The notes beneath the pieces are model-generated. The model was not told the DNA's origin. It did not search any database and saw nothing but the letters and a program-made list of their open reading frames with translations. A stretch of 64,000 bases of DNA, taken from the NCBI RefSeq assembly GCF_030816915.1, contig NZ_JAUSYN010000002.1, positions 3,113,501 through 3,177,500 on the forward strand, in the 5' to 3' direction. Positions 29,599 to 39,080 of this stretch are shown piece by piece (positions within the stretch are counted from its first letter, which is position 1; each line of letters opens with the position of its first letter). The DNA is from Streptomyces sp. B3I8 (GTDB lineage: Bacteria > Actinomycetota > Actinomycetes > Streptomycetales > Streptomycetaceae). A program made the translations under genes and the position numbers.

Positions 29599-32217
29599 TC
29601 AGTCCTCCTCCAGCTCCGCCACCCCCGTCACCCGGTGCAGGGGGTAGGTGCGGACCTCGTCGGCCGTGTGGTCGTAGGCCGTGACGAAGCCGCCCTCGAC
29701 CTTGACCGGGGCGATGACGCGCTGGCTGGCGGCGCCCTCGGCGTTGACGTAGCCGATCCACAGCGACTCGCCGGTGAGGACGGCCGCCTGCATGGTGGCC
29801 AGGGTCTCCGCCGCCGAGGTGCGGGGCAGGGCGCCGGGGGCCGCTTCGACAGGGCCGGCGGGGCCGGCGGAGTCCCCGGAGCCTGCGGAGTCCCCGGAGC
29901 CGGCCGGGCCGGGCCGGCGGGCGGCCGTGGCGGCCCGGTCGCCCGCGCGGATCGCGCGGACCGCCGCCGCGAGCAGTGTCGTGTCCGGCACGGGCGGGCC
30001 GTCCGGCACCGGCGCGGGCGGCGTCCGCGGCGACGTGCGGTGGGCGTCGGCGCGGGTGATCAGCACGTCGCCCTCGGCGGACTCGGCGGCGGGGGCGTAG
30101 CCCATGGCCCGCAGCCCCTCCAGGAGCGTCGCCGGGTCGGCCGCCGAGGCCAGCACGGTCGGGGCGAGCGTGCGCAGCCGCAGCCCCGCCGACCGCTTGT
30201 CGGCGAGGATCTCGCGCAGCAGCGCGTCGTCGTCGCACCGCACGTACGCCGAGGCCGCGCCCACCCGCAGATGGCCGTGGCGACGGGCCACGTCGTCGAT
30301 GAGGTAGGTGAGCGGCTGCGGGACCGGCGTACGGGAGTGCTCGGCGAGGAAGGCGTGCAGGTCGGAGGCGGTGCGGCCGGCGTCGAGGGCGCGGCGTACG
30401 GAGGCGGGGGTGAAGCGGTAGACGGTGGCGCCGCCCTTGGACTCGACGTCGGCCAGGACGCCGAGCACCTCGGCGAGCGGGCGCTGCAGCGGGCCCGGGG
30501 CGACGGCGGTCAGGTCGGCCTGGAGCAGCACGTGGTCGAGTGGTTCGGGCAGGAGCGGGGCGAGCAGCCGGGCGGCGTCGGCGGGTCCCTTCCCGAGGGC
30601 GAGCAGCCCGGCGGCGTCGCCGGGCCGTTCCCCGACGGTGGGCCGCCGGACGGCGTCGCCGGACGGCTGCTCGCCCTCGGCCGGCGGCAGGAGGGCGCGG
30701 CCGTGCGCGGAGAGCGCGCCCCGCCCCGTGACGCCGAGCTGTTCCGCCTCGGTGAGTGTCCACCGGGCGAGGCGGGCGCGCAGGTCGTCGGCGCCGGCGC
30801 GGTCGCCGCGCGAGGGGCGCTCCCAGGCGAGGCGGGCCAGCACGGACTCGGGGTCGGGCGCGGCGCCCTCGGGCAGTTCGGCGAGGAGCGACAGCACCCG
30901 CTGCCGTACCTCGGGGGCGGCCGAGCGGTCCAGGCCGGGGCCGAGCGCGGCGAGCGCCCGATCCTTGGTGTCCCTTCCGCCGACCAGGCCGGCCGTCCGC
31001 GTCGCCGCCAGCCAGGCGCCGGCGAGCGAGGCCCAGCGCTCGGCGGCGGGCAGCCGCAGCCATTCGTCGGACGCGGGCGTCGGCGCGTACCGCTCCTCGG
31101 CCTCGCCGTCGGAGGCGAGCAGCCCGGCCGCGTAGGCGAGTTCCAGCCAGAAGGCGGCGTCCGGTTCGGACACGTCGAGGGTGACGGCGGTCCGCTTGAG
31201 GTCGCGCACGCTGAGCCCGCCCGCGCGCAGCACGGCGGGGCCGCCGCCGTCCCACGCCTTGAGCAGTTCCTCGACGGTAGCGAGGGCGGTGTGGGCCTGC
31301 CCGGCCGCCGTCGCGTCCACCACCTGGGGGCGGTGGGTGGCGGCCGCGGCCGGTGCGGGCGGCAGGGGTTCGGCTCTCCGGTGCGCGCGGCCGGCCCGCA
31401 GGTGGAGGGCGACCTCGCGGGGCAGGACGACGGTGCCCGGTGCCGTGGGCAGCAGCAGGCCGCGGTCGAGCAGCGTGCGCAGCCGGGGCGCCGGGTCGGC
31501 GGTGACCTGGCCGTAGGGCGGGCCCCAGACCAGGCGAGAGAGGACGTCGAGGGAGTCGGCGGGGATGTCGTCGAGGAGGGCGGACATGTGGGTGCGGTCG
31601 GTGAACAGGCCGGTCAGCGCGGCGATGGCGGAGACGGTGTCGGCGGTCGTGGGCAGCCCGACGGCGGTGAGGATCTCCTGCATCCGGACCGGGGACATCC
31701 CGGCGGCGGCCTCGGCGACGGTCGGGCCGAGGCCGGTGGCGGACGGGGCTTGCGGGGAGGGGGCGAGGAGTTCGCGGGCGGTGCGGACGAGGCGGAGCCG
31801 GTCGTCGGGCCCCCAGAGCAGGGCCTGGTCGCGAAGGGCGGCGACGGCGGCGGGCAGGGCCCGCTCGACGTCGCGGTGACGGTCGCCGCCGTCGCCCTCG
31901 CCGCCGCCACCGCCGTCGTCGCCGGCCATGAGGGTGCGCAGTTCCTGGTACGACGCCGGGTCGGGGGCGACGGCGAGGGCTTGTGCCGTCTGGAGGGCGA
32001 ACCGGTCCAGGCGCTCCAGCGCGCGCACGACGCTGGCCCGGGTGGCGGCGCGGGTGGCGAGCTGGGTGAGGTCGGCGGGGACGGGGGTGACGAGGTCGGG
32101 GCGGGTGCGCAGGAGGGCGGCGAGGGTGGGGTCGGGCCGGCTCCGGAGATCCTCGGCGAGGGAGCGGGGTGGTGCGGGGGCGGTCCCCGGCTCCGCCGGG
32201 TGGTCCTCGGTGCTCAT
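29599..32217 (-). CDS. helicase-associated protein (XPB/Ssl2 N-terminal-like, helicase_C_3)
   Basis: An 872-residue protein, divergent from the XPB helicase gene. It lacks Walker motifs. A central region (LDHVLLQADLTAVAPGPLQRPL, then VYRFTPASVRRALDAGRTAS and TYLIDDVARRHGHLRVG) matches the helicase_C_3 family, which resembles the N-terminal region of eukaryotic XPB. The C-terminus (LWIGYVNAEGAASQRVIAPV...RTYPLHRVTGV) resembles a WYL-type sensor. It likely partners with the helicase in DNA repair or transcription; this rests on gene pairing and fold, not on direct data. Confidence 0.82.
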   Translation of the reverse strand: MSTEDHPAEPGTAPAPPRSLAEDLRSRPDPTLAALLRTRPDLVTPVPADLTQLATRAATRASVVRALERLDRFALQTAQALAVAPDPASYQELRTLMAGDDGGGGGEGDGGDRHRDVERALPAAVAALRDQALLWGPDDRLRLVRTARELLAPSPQAPSATGLGPTVAEAAAGMSPVRMQEILTAVGLPTTADTVSAIAALTGLFTDRTHMSALLDDIPADSLDVLSRLVWGPPYGQVTADPAPRLRTLLDRGLLLPTAPGTVVLPREVALHLRAGRAHRRAEPLPPAPAAAATHRPQVVDATAAGQAHTALATVEELLKAWDGGGPAVLRAGGLSVRDLKRTAVTLDVSEPDAAFWLELAYAAGLLASDGEAEERYAPTPASDEWLRLPAAERWASLAGAWLAATRTAGLVGGRDTKDRALAALGPGLDRSAAPEVRQRVLSLLAELPEGAAPDPESVLARLAWERPSRGDRAGADDLRARLARWTLTEAEQLGVTGRGALSAHGRALLPPAEGEQPSGDAVRRPTVGERPGDAAGLLALGKGPADAARLLAPLLPEPLDHVLLQADLTAVAPGPLQRPLAEVLGVLADVESKGGATVYRFTPASVRRALDAGRTASDLHAFLAEHSRTPVPQPLTYLIDDVARRHGHLRVGAASAYVRCDDDALLREILADKRSAGLRLRTLAPTVLASAADPATLLEGLRAMGYAPAAESAEGDVLITRADAHRTSPRTPPAPVPDGPPVPDTTLLAAAVRAIRAGDRAATAARRPGPAGSGDSAGSGDSAGPAGPVEAAPGALPRTSAAETLATMQAAVLTGESLWIGYVNAEGAASQRVIAPVKVEGGFVTAYDHTADEVRTYPLHRVTGVAELEED

Positions 32218-32402
32218 CCGGCCAACGGTAGCGGGTGGGGGTGACGGGAGGGAGTTCTCGTCCCGCCGCTCCCCACCCCCGACCGGGCCCGGCACGCACC
32301 CCTGCCCCGGCCCCGCACGGCTCTCCACGACCCGGAGGGGCCCCGATGCTGCACACTGGACGATTGGCCGGTGTGGGGAGTGCGCGAGATGGAGTCGAAC
32401 AG

Positions 32403-34061
32403 GTGAACGGACCACTGATCGTCCAGTCGGACAAGACCTTGCTGCTGGAGGTCGATCACGAGCAGGCGGACGCCTGCCGCCGCGTGATCGCCCCGTTCGC
32501 CGAACTGGAGCGCGCGCCCGAGCACATCCACACCTACCGCGTCACCCCGCTCGGCCTGTGGAACGCGCGCGCCGCCGGGCACGACGCCGAGCAGGTCGTC
32601 GACGCGCTGGTGCAGTACAGCCGCTACCCCGTCCCGCACGCGCTGCTCGTGGACATCGCCGAGACGATGGACCGCTACGGACGGCTGACCCTCAGCAAGC
32701 ACCCCGCCCACGGCCTCGTCCTGACCACCACCGACCGCCCGGTCCTGGAGGAGGTGCTGAAGTCCAAGCGGATCGCGCCGCTGGTCGGCGCCCGCCTCGA
32801 TCCGGACACCGTGGCCGTGCACCCCTCCGAGCGCGGCCAGATCAAGCAGACGCTGCTCAAGCTGGGCTGGCCCGCCGAGGACCTCGCCGGGTACGTGGAC
32901 GGCGAGGCGCACCCCATCGAACTGGTGGAGGACGGCTGGGCGCTGCGCCCGTACCAGAAGCAGGCGGTGGAGAACTTCTGGCACGGCGGCAGCGGCGTCG
33001 TCGTGCTGCCCTGCGGCGCCGGGAAGACGCTGGTCGGGGCCGGTTCGATGGCGCAGGCGAAGTCGACGACGCTGATCCTGGTCACCAACACCGTCTCCGC
33101 CCGGCAGTGGAAGCACGAGCTGGTGAAGCGGACCACGCTGACCGAGGACGAGATCGGCGAGTACAGCGGGACGAGGAAGGAGATCCGCCCCGTCACCATC
33201 GCCACGTACCAGGTGCTGACGACGAGGCGGAAGGGCGTCTACCCGCACCTCGAACTGTTCGACTCCCGGGACTGGGGCCTGATCCTCTACGACGAGGTCC
33301 ACCTGCTCCCCGCCCCGGTCTTCAAGTTCACCGCCGACCTCCAGGCCCGCCGCCGGCTCGGTCTGACCGCGACGCTGGTCCGGGAGGACGGCCGCGAGTC
33401 GGACGTGTTCTCGCTCATCGGCCCCAAGCGGTTCGACGCGCCCTGGAAGGAGATCGAGGCGCAGGGCTACATCGCGCCCGCCGACTGCGTCGAGGTGCGG
33501 GTCAACCTCACCGACTCCGAGCGGCTCGCCTACGCCACCGCCGAGGCGGAGGAGAAGTACCGCTTCTGCGCCACCACCGCGACCAAGCGGAAGGTGACCG
33601 AGGCGATCGTGCGCCGGTTCGCCGGGCAGCAGATCCTCGTCATCGGCCAGTACATCGACCAGCTCGACGAACTCGGCGAGCACCTCGACGCCCCCGTCAT
33701 CAAGGGCGAGACGACCAACGCCCAGCGCGAGAAGCTGTTCGACGCGTTCCGGACGGGCGAGATCAGCGTGCTCGTGGTGTCGAAGGTGGCGAACTTCTCC
33801 ATCGACCTGCCGGAGGCGACCGTCGCCGTCCAGGTCTCGGGCACGTTCGGCTCCCGGCAGGAGGAGGCCCAGCGGCTCGGCCGGGTGCTGCGGCCGAAGG
33901 CCGACGGTCACCAGGCCCACTTCTACTCGGTCGTCGCCCGCGACACCCTCGACCAGGACTTCGCCGCCCACCGCCAGCGGTTCCTGGCCGAACAGGGCTA
34001 CGCCTACCGCATCGTCGACGCCGACGAACTCCTCACGGAGGACGGGCGGGAGGGGCGCTGA
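32403..34061 (+). CDS. DNA repair helicase XPB
   Basis: A 552-residue SF2 helicase. The N-terminal part (about 1-170) holds an XPB damage-recognition-like domain. Walker A is PCGAGKT, motif II is the XPB-type DEVH (YDEVHLLP), motif III is LTATL, motif VI is QRLGRVLRPK. GTG at 32403 is supported by GGAG and by the family start VNGPLIVQSDKTLLLEVD. Bacterial XPB unwinds DNA 3' to 5' in repair. The divergent helicase-associated gene suggests a two-protein machine. Confidence 0.93.
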   Translation: MNGPLIVQSDKTLLLEVDHEQADACRRVIAPFAELERAPEHIHTYRVTPLGLWNARAAGHDAEQVVDALVQYSRYPVPHALLVDIAETMDRYGRLTLSKHPAHGLVLTTTDRPVLEEVLKSKRIAPLVGARLDPDTVAVHPSERGQIKQTLLKLGWPAEDLAGYVDGEAHPIELVEDGWALRPYQKQAVENFWHGGSGVVVLPCGAGKTLVGAGSMAQAKSTTLILVTNTVSARQWKHELVKRTTLTEDEIGEYSGTRKEIRPVTIATYQVLTTRRKGVYPHLELFDSRDWGLILYDEVHLLPAPVFKFTADLQARRRLGLTATLVREDGRESDVFSLIGPKRFDAPWKEIEAQGYIAPADCVEVRVNLTDSERLAYATAEAEEKYRFCATTATKRKVTEAIVRRFAGQQILVIGQYIDQLDELGEHLDAPVIKGETTNAQREKLFDAFRTGEISVLVVSKVANFSIDLPEATVAVQVSGTFGSRQEEAQRLGRVLRPKADGHQAHFYSVVARDTLDQDFAAHRQRFLAEQGYAYRIVDADELLTEDGREGR

Positions 34062-34115
34062 CGGGAGCGGTACTGTCGTGGCGCGAGGTTTCGGCGCCTG
34101 CCCCCGGAGGGGTTC

Positions 34116-35195
34116 GTGGGGATTGAGAGTGACCAGGTCGTCTACGAGTATCTGAGCCGGGTCGCGGACCTGGCGCAGCGGCAGTTGCCGTCGGCGGACC
34201 GGATGCGGCTGGTGTCCGGGTTGCGGGACGAGATCGACCGGCGGCGCGGCCGGACCGCCGTCGACAGTCCGGCCGCCGTCCGCCGCATCATCGACCGCCT
34301 GGGCAGCCCGGACGAGGTCGTGGCCGCGGCGGGCGGCGCACCGGGGGCGGCGGACGGGCCGCCCGCCTCGGTGCCGGTGCAGCGGGCGGAGGAGACGGCG
34401 CCCTCCCGGCCGACGGCCCCGCAGGCGTCGTCGGCCCCGTCGTCGCCGTCGTCGGCCGGGAAGCGGTTGCGGCGGGTGCTGCCGCGGCCCCGGCCGGGCA
34501 AGGATCCGGGCGGCTCGGCGCCGAAAACGCCGTCCCCGGCCCCCGCCGCCGACCCGTACGCCCCGTCGCCGCCGCATCTGGCGGGGACGGACGAGCTGGG
34601 GGACACCCGGGGGGCGCCGCCCGACTGGTGGCGCAAGGAGGTCGGCTCGTTCGACCTGGGCGACAGCGTGCCGGGGTTCGTGGGCGGGGTGGAGATCCCG
34701 GACCTGCTGAGCTCACCGGGGGCGGCAGGGAAAGCGGCGGCGTCCGCGCCCGCCGCGGAGGGAACAACTGTGGCCCCGGCCGGAGCCGGGGTGCCCGAGG
34801 CCGCCGCCGCGCCCGCCGGGAAGAGCGCGCGGCGCCGTGTGCGGCTGCCGCGCCTCACCGGCCGGCAGAACCCGCTGCTGCTGTTCGCCGCCGTGCTGCT
34901 CGTCGTCGGTGCGGTGCTCGGCAGTTGGATCGCGCTGGGTCTCGGCTGGGTCATCGCCTACGCCTCGCGGCGGCTGACGCCGGCGGAGGTGAAGTGGGCG
35001 GTCATGGTGCTGCCGGGCGCGTCCGTCGCCGCGGGCGCGGTGTGGCTGTGGGGCCGTTCCGAGGGCCGCTGGGGCGAGCCGATCGCCACGGGTCACATGA
35101 ACGAGGCGGTCTCGCAGGCCTGGCCATGGGTCGTACGGGGCGCCGCGGTGGCCTCGGCGCTGTACCTGGCGTGGAGGTCGCAGAGGAGACGGTGA
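34116..35195 (+). CDS. membrane protein with HAAS-like N-terminal domain
   Basis: A 359-residue protein from GTG at 34116 (GGAGGGG upstream). Residues 1-75 (YEYLSRVADLAQRQLP...EIDRR...IIDRLGSPDEVV) resemble the HAAS helical signalling domain. A long Pro/Ala/Ser-rich linker (about 75-245) leads to two or three C-terminal membrane helices (LLLFAAVLLVVGAVLGSWIALG, MVLPGASVAAGAVWLWG, VVRGAAVASALYLAW). Function is unknown. It follows XPB by 54 bp and may be co-transcribed. Confidence 0.75.
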   Translation: MGIESDQVVYEYLSRVADLAQRQLPSADRMRLVSGLRDEIDRRRGRTAVDSPAAVRRIIDRLGSPDEVVAAAGGAPGAADGPPASVPVQRAEETAPSRPTAPQASSAPSSPSSAGKRLRRVLPRPRPGKDPGGSAPKTPSPAPAADPYAPSPPHLAGTDELGDTRGAPPDWWRKEVGSFDLGDSVPGFVGGVEIPDLLSSPGAAGKAAASAPAAEGTTVAPAGAGVPEAAAAPAGKSARRRVRLPRLTGRQNPLLLFAAVLLVVGAVLGSWIALGLGWVIAYASRRLTPAEVKWAVMVLPGASVAAGAVWLWGRSEGRWGEPIATGHMNEAVSQAWPWVVRGAAVASALYLAWRSQRRR

Positions 35196-35264
35196 GGGGC
35201 GGGTCGGGGGCGCCTGCCGCTCCGGGGGTCGCGGAGGCGTCGGTGAGGGGCGTGCCCGTCCCCG

Positions 35265-35462
35265 TCAGCGCCGGCGCACCCCCGCCTCCTCCGCGTACTC
35301 CCCGAGGATCACCACGTCGAGGGCCGCACCGGCGAACGCCGTCACCGCCCGTACCGCGTCACCGAACCGGTGGCGGGAGGACGCCGTGCCGTTCCGTAGG
35401 GCCGTCGTACCCGCCGGGGGCGCCTGCCGCCCGGGGGCCGGAGAAAAGGTCGCTGCACTCAT
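35265..35462 (-). CDS. small conserved hypothetical protein
   Basis: A 65-residue protein. It starts at ATG 35462 with GGAAG upstream. The C-terminal half (SSRHRFGDAVRAVTAFAGAALDVVILGEYAEEAGVRRR) reads like a conserved small Streptomyces protein with one amphipathic or weakly hydrophobic helix. A 9-bp inverted repeat lies about 90 bp upstream. No function is assigned. Confidence 0.65.
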   Translation of the reverse strand: MSAATFSPAPGRQAPPAGTTALRNGTASSRHRFGDAVRAVTAFAGAALDVVILGEYAEEAGVRRR

Positions 35463-35549
35463 GCTTCCAGGGTGCGATCCCGCGCCTCCCGGCGCATCGG
35501 CCTACGGGCGTATCCGGCACCTCCACCCGGTACCGACGAAACACCCCTT

Positions 35550-35571
35550 CCCTACACCTGTGGGTGTAGGG
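35550..35571 (-). promoter_or_regulatory. palindrome upstream of the small 65-residue protein gene
   Basis: CCCTACACC (35550-35558) pairs with GGTGTAGGG (35563-35571), 4-nt spacer. It is in the shared region between the small gene and the HelD-like gene, a plausible operator. Confidence 0.4.
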
Positions 35572-35667
35572 ATCCCCTAGGGCCTGAGGCGGACGTGCCG
35601 CCTGTCCACCTGCCCCGCCCGCCCCGTCCCACGGGATAATCATTGGCCCGCCCCCACCCCCGTCACC

Positions 35668-35673
35668 TACAAT
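35668..35673 (+). promoter_or_regulatory. -10 element candidate for the HelD-like gene
   Basis: TACAAT is one mismatch from the consensus -10 and stands out in this GC-rich gap. The best -35 (TTGGCC) is 19 bp upstream. No rifamycin-associated element of the GGGGCTTGC type is seen near it. Confidence 0.4.
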
Positions 35674-35847
35674 CCCCTCTCTTGCCCGCCTCCCTCCGCG
35701 GAGCGCCGCCGTCCGGACGGAAACCGGACGGCAGACCGCAGTGCCCCCGGCACCGACACCGCCGCGGGCACCGCCCCGCCCACACGCGTACAGCCGGCCG
35801 TTCTCCGCCCCGGCCGGCACACCGTCATGCCCCGGAGGCAACCGCCC

Positions 35848-37917
35848 GTGTCCACCCCTCCCGCCCCGTCGGCCATCCCTGCCCCGGATCCCCTGGACCC
35901 GCTCACCCGCGAACGCGCCCACCTGGCCGCCTCCCGGGCCGCCCTGCGCGCGATGCGCGAGGACGTCCAGGCGCTGGACATCAAGAACGTCACCGCGAAC
36001 TGGGTCAACACCGTCGCCCTCGCCCATCAGATCGACGAGCGGATCAAGGCGCTCGCCGACCTCAAGGACACCCCCCTCTTCTTCGGCCGCCTCGACTACC
36101 TGCACTCCCCCGGCGCCGAGCAGGCCGAGGGCGCGGCGGGCGAACAGTTCTACATCGGGCGGCGGCACGTCCACGACACCGACGGCGACCCCATGGTGAT
36201 CGACTGGCGCGCCCCCGTCTCGCAGCCGTTCTACCGCGCCTCGAAGCAGGACCCGCAGGACATCGCGCTGCGCCGCCGCTTCGGCTACACCGGCGGCGAG
36301 CTCACCGCGTACGAGGACGAGCATCTGTCCGACCCGGCGGAGGCGGCCACCACCAGCAAGCTGCTCCAGCGGGAGATCGAGCGCCCGCGCGTCGGCCCGA
36401 TGCGCGACATCGTCGCCACGATCCAGCCGGAGCAGGACGAGATCGTACGGTCCGGCCTGACCGCCAGCCTGTGCGTGCAGGGCGGCCCCGGCACCGGCAA
36501 GACCGCCGTCGGCCTGCACCGCGTCGCCTACCTCCTCTACGCCCACCGCGAGCGGCTGGCCCGCACCGGCACCCTCGTCATCGGCCCGAACCGCTCCTTC
36601 CTGCAGTACATCGAGCAGGTGCTGCCGGCCCTGGGCGAGCTGGAGGTGCGGCAGGCGACGGTGGACGACCTGGTCGCCCACGTCGAGGTGCGCGGCACGG
36701 ACGGCGCCGCCGCGGCCGTGGTCAAGGGCGACGCCCGGATGGCCGAGGTGCTGCGCCGGGCCGTGTACTCCCACGTGACGATGCCCACCGAGCCGGTGGT
36801 CGTGGTGCGCGGCTCGCGGCGCTGGCGCGTACCGGCGCACGAACTGGAGCAGCTCGTGCGGGAACTGCTGGACCGGGACATCCGCTACGGCGCGGCCCGG
36901 GAGGCGCTGCCGCAGCGCATCGCGCACGCCGTCCTCGTCCAAATGGAGCGTTCCGGGGAGGCCCCGGACGACCGGGTGCAGGACTCCGTCGCCCGCAACG
37001 CGGCGGTCAAGGCGGCGGTGAAGACGCTGTGGCCGCCGGTCGACCCGGCCAAGCTCGTCCTGCGCCTCCTCACCGACGCGGACTTCCTCTCCGCGCACGC
37101 CGAGGGGATCCTCGACGAGGCCGAGCGGAAGGAGATCCTCTGGACCCGTCCGGCGCGGTCGGTGAAGTCGGCGAAGTGGTCGGCGGCGGACGCCGTGCTG
37201 ATCGACGAGGCGACGGACCTGGTCCGGCGCACGCACTCGCTCGGCCATGTCGTCCTGGACGAGGCGCAGGACCTCTCCCCGATGCAGTACCGCGCGGTGG
37301 GCCGCCGCTGCACCACCGGTTCGGCGACCGTGCTGGGCGACCTGGCCCAGGGCACCACCCCGTGGGCGACCCGGAGTTGGCAGGAGGCCCTGACGCACCT
37401 CGGCAAACAGGACGCGCTGATCGAGGAGTTGACGGCGGGCTTCCGCGTCCCCACCGACGTCATCACCTACGCCTCCCGCCTCCTCCCGCACATCGCCCCG
37501 GGCCTGACCCCGGTCGCGTCGGTACGGGAGAACCCGGGCACGTTCGAGATCCGGCGGGCGACCGGGGACGCGGACGTGCTCGCGGCCTGCCACGACGCGC
37601 TGGCCAACGAGGGCTCGACGGCCCTGATCGCGGCGGACACCCGCATCCCCGCCCTCACCGAGGCCCTGGCCGCGGCGGGCACCCCGCACCTGACCCCCGG
37701 CGAGGAGACCACCCCCGACGTCCGCCTCACCCTGGTCCCGGCCTCCCTCGCCAAGGGCCTGGAGTACGACTACGTGGTCCTGGACGAACCCGGCGCGATC
37801 GTCGACGCCGAACCCGACGACCGCACCGGCCTGCGCCGCCTGTACGTCTGCCTGACCCGCGCGGTCTCGGGCCTGACGATCACCCATGCGACAAAGCTGC
37901 CGGAGCAGTTGGGCTGA
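35848..37917 (+). CDS. HelD/HelR-type RNA polymerase-recycling ATPase
   Basis: A 689-residue UvrD-like SF1 ATPase. An N-terminal coiled-coil region (about 10-70, RERAHLAASRAALRAMREDVQAL) would enter the polymerase secondary channel. Walker A is GGPGTGKTAVGLHR and Walker B is VVLDEAQDLSPMQ. C-terminal motifs include KGLEYDYVVLDEP and LYVCLTRA. GTG at 35848 has GGAGG upstream; an ATG 7 codons earlier has none. HelD proteins pull stalled RNA polymerase off DNA, and the HelR branch protects against rifampicin. I cannot separate the two here. Confidence 0.9.
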   Translation: MSTPPAPSAIPAPDPLDPLTRERAHLAASRAALRAMREDVQALDIKNVTANWVNTVALAHQIDERIKALADLKDTPLFFGRLDYLHSPGAEQAEGAAGEQFYIGRRHVHDTDGDPMVIDWRAPVSQPFYRASKQDPQDIALRRRFGYTGGELTAYEDEHLSDPAEAATTSKLLQREIERPRVGPMRDIVATIQPEQDEIVRSGLTASLCVQGGPGTGKTAVGLHRVAYLLYAHRERLARTGTLVIGPNRSFLQYIEQVLPALGELEVRQATVDDLVAHVEVRGTDGAAAAVVKGDARMAEVLRRAVYSHVTMPTEPVVVVRGSRRWRVPAHELEQLVRELLDRDIRYGAAREALPQRIAHAVLVQMERSGEAPDDRVQDSVARNAAVKAAVKTLWPPVDPAKLVLRLLTDADFLSAHAEGILDEAERKEILWTRPARSVKSAKWSAADAVLIDEATDLVRRTHSLGHVVLDEAQDLSPMQYRAVGRRCTTGSATVLGDLAQGTTPWATRSWQEALTHLGKQDALIEELTAGFRVPTDVITYASRLLPHIAPGLTPVASVRENPGTFEIRRATGDADVLAACHDALANEGSTALIAADTRIPALTEALAAAGTPHLTPGEETTPDVRLTLVPASLAKGLEYDYVVLDEPGAIVDAEPDDRTGLRRLYVCLTRAVSGLTITHATKLPEQLG

Positions 37918-37944
37918 CCGGGCGGGCGGGGCGGGTACGGAGGG

Positions 37945-38223
37945 TCAGCCCTCCTCCCGCTCCTCCGCCTTCCGCCCCCGCGTCGCACGGCTGCGGAACC
38001 GCTGCAGCACGGAGCCGCCCACGAGCACGAGGCCGACGCACATGATCTTGGCTGCCTGGTAGCCGTCGGCGGGGTTGTCCGAGGAACCGCCCGGCCGGGC
38101 GAACACCCACACCAGCGCCCCGACCCCGACGAGGACCAGCAGACCGGCCCCCAGCGGCCCGATCCCCCACCACCAGGGTTCCTGGTGATGCCGGTCGTCC
38201 CGGCCCCGCTCGTCCTCGGCCAT
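37945..38223 (-). CDS. small two-helix membrane protein
   Basis: A 92-residue protein with a His/Glu-rich N-terminus (DDRHHQEPWWWG), two membrane helices (PLGAGLLVLVGVGALVWVFA and AKIMCVGLVLVGGSVLQ) and a basic tail. GGGAGGG precedes the ATG. Convergent with the HelD-like gene; GGAGGG/CCCTCC (37939-37954) spans its stop codon. No function known. Confidence 0.75.
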   Translation of the reverse strand: MAEDERGRDDRHHQEPWWWGIGPLGAGLLVLVGVGALVWVFARPGGSSDNPADGYQAAKIMCVGLVLVGGSVLQRFRSRATRGRKAEEREEG

Positions 38224-38299
38224 GGTCGCCGCCCTCCCGGAACGTCCGTCGGGCGTTTCTCGGACACCCGTCGGATCAGCAGGACGCCCGGCCCGCGCC

Positions 38300-39013
38300 T
38301 TACGGTTCCTGGGCGCGAGGCGCCTCTGTGTCCACCGCGGTCCGCCACCGGCGTACCGCCTCCGCCGTCACCGGGCCCCTCCAGCCCTCCGGGCGGGCGG
38401 CACCGCCGATGTGGAAGGCGTCGATGCCGGCCGTGCGCAGGGTGGGGAGGTGGGCGAGGGTGAGGCCGCCGCCGGCCATGAGGCGTTGGGTGTAGCCGGG
38501 TTCGCCGTGCAGGGCGGCCTCGGCGCACAGGGTCGGCAGGCCGTGGGCGACGCCGGACGCCGAGCCCGCGCTGAGGTAGGTGTCGAGGCCGGGCAGGTCC
38601 GCGAGGAGCTTGCGCAGCCCGGCGCGGTCGGTGGCGCGGTCGATCGCGCGGTGGAACGTCCAGTGGCAGTCGGCCAGTTCGGCCGCCAGCAATTCCAGCA
38701 CGGCGAGGTCGGGGCCGCCGTCCCGATCGAGGAAACCGAGGACGAACTCGTCCGCGCCGGCTTCCCGCAGTGAGCGTGCGGCTGCCACGAGCGGGGCCGG
38801 GTCACCGGCCGTGAAGCCGTCCGCGAGGCGCAGCATCACGCGCAGCGGGAGATCGACGGCGGCGCGGATGCCGGCGAAGGTCGCGACCGGCGGGGTCAGT
38901 CCGTCCGCGGCCATGTCGGCGACCAGTTCGAGGCGGTCCGCGCCTCCGGCCTGGGCGGCGACCGCATCCTCGGCGTCGAGTGCGATCACCTCCAGGACTG
39001 CACGCTTGCTCAT
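38300..39013 (-). CDS. cutC: CutC family copper homeostasis protein
   Basis: A 237-residue TIM-barrel protein. VLEVIALDAEDAVAAQAGGADRLELV at the N-terminus, FHRAID near residue 120, and GGGLTLAHLP are CutC family signatures. CutC was linked to copper tolerance in enterobacteria; its biochemical role is unclear. ATG at 39013 has GAGGG upstream. A DasR-like half-conserved box lies 68 bp upstream, in the gap shared with the ECF sigma factor gene. Confidence 0.9.
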   Translation of the reverse strand: MSKRAVLEVIALDAEDAVAAQAGGADRLELVADMAADGLTPPVATFAGIRAAVDLPLRVMLRLADGFTAGDPAPLVAAARSLREAGADEFVLGFLDRDGGPDLAVLELLAAELADCHWTFHRAIDRATDRAGLRKLLADLPGLDTYLSAGSASGVAHGLPTLCAEAALHGEPGYTQRLMAGGGLTLAHLPTLRTAGIDAFHIGGAARPEGWRGPVTAEAVRRWRTAVDTEAPRAQEP

Positions 39014-39080
39014 GAACCCTCGATTCCCGAAGACGGTGGCCACAGGCCCGCAGACCGCAAGATCTACCGGCTTCACCCTG

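Noticed and set aside
35463..35847. Rifamycin-associated element upstream of the HelD-like gene
   Set aside because: No inverted repeat resembling GGGGCTTGC/GCAAGCCCC is present in the gap.
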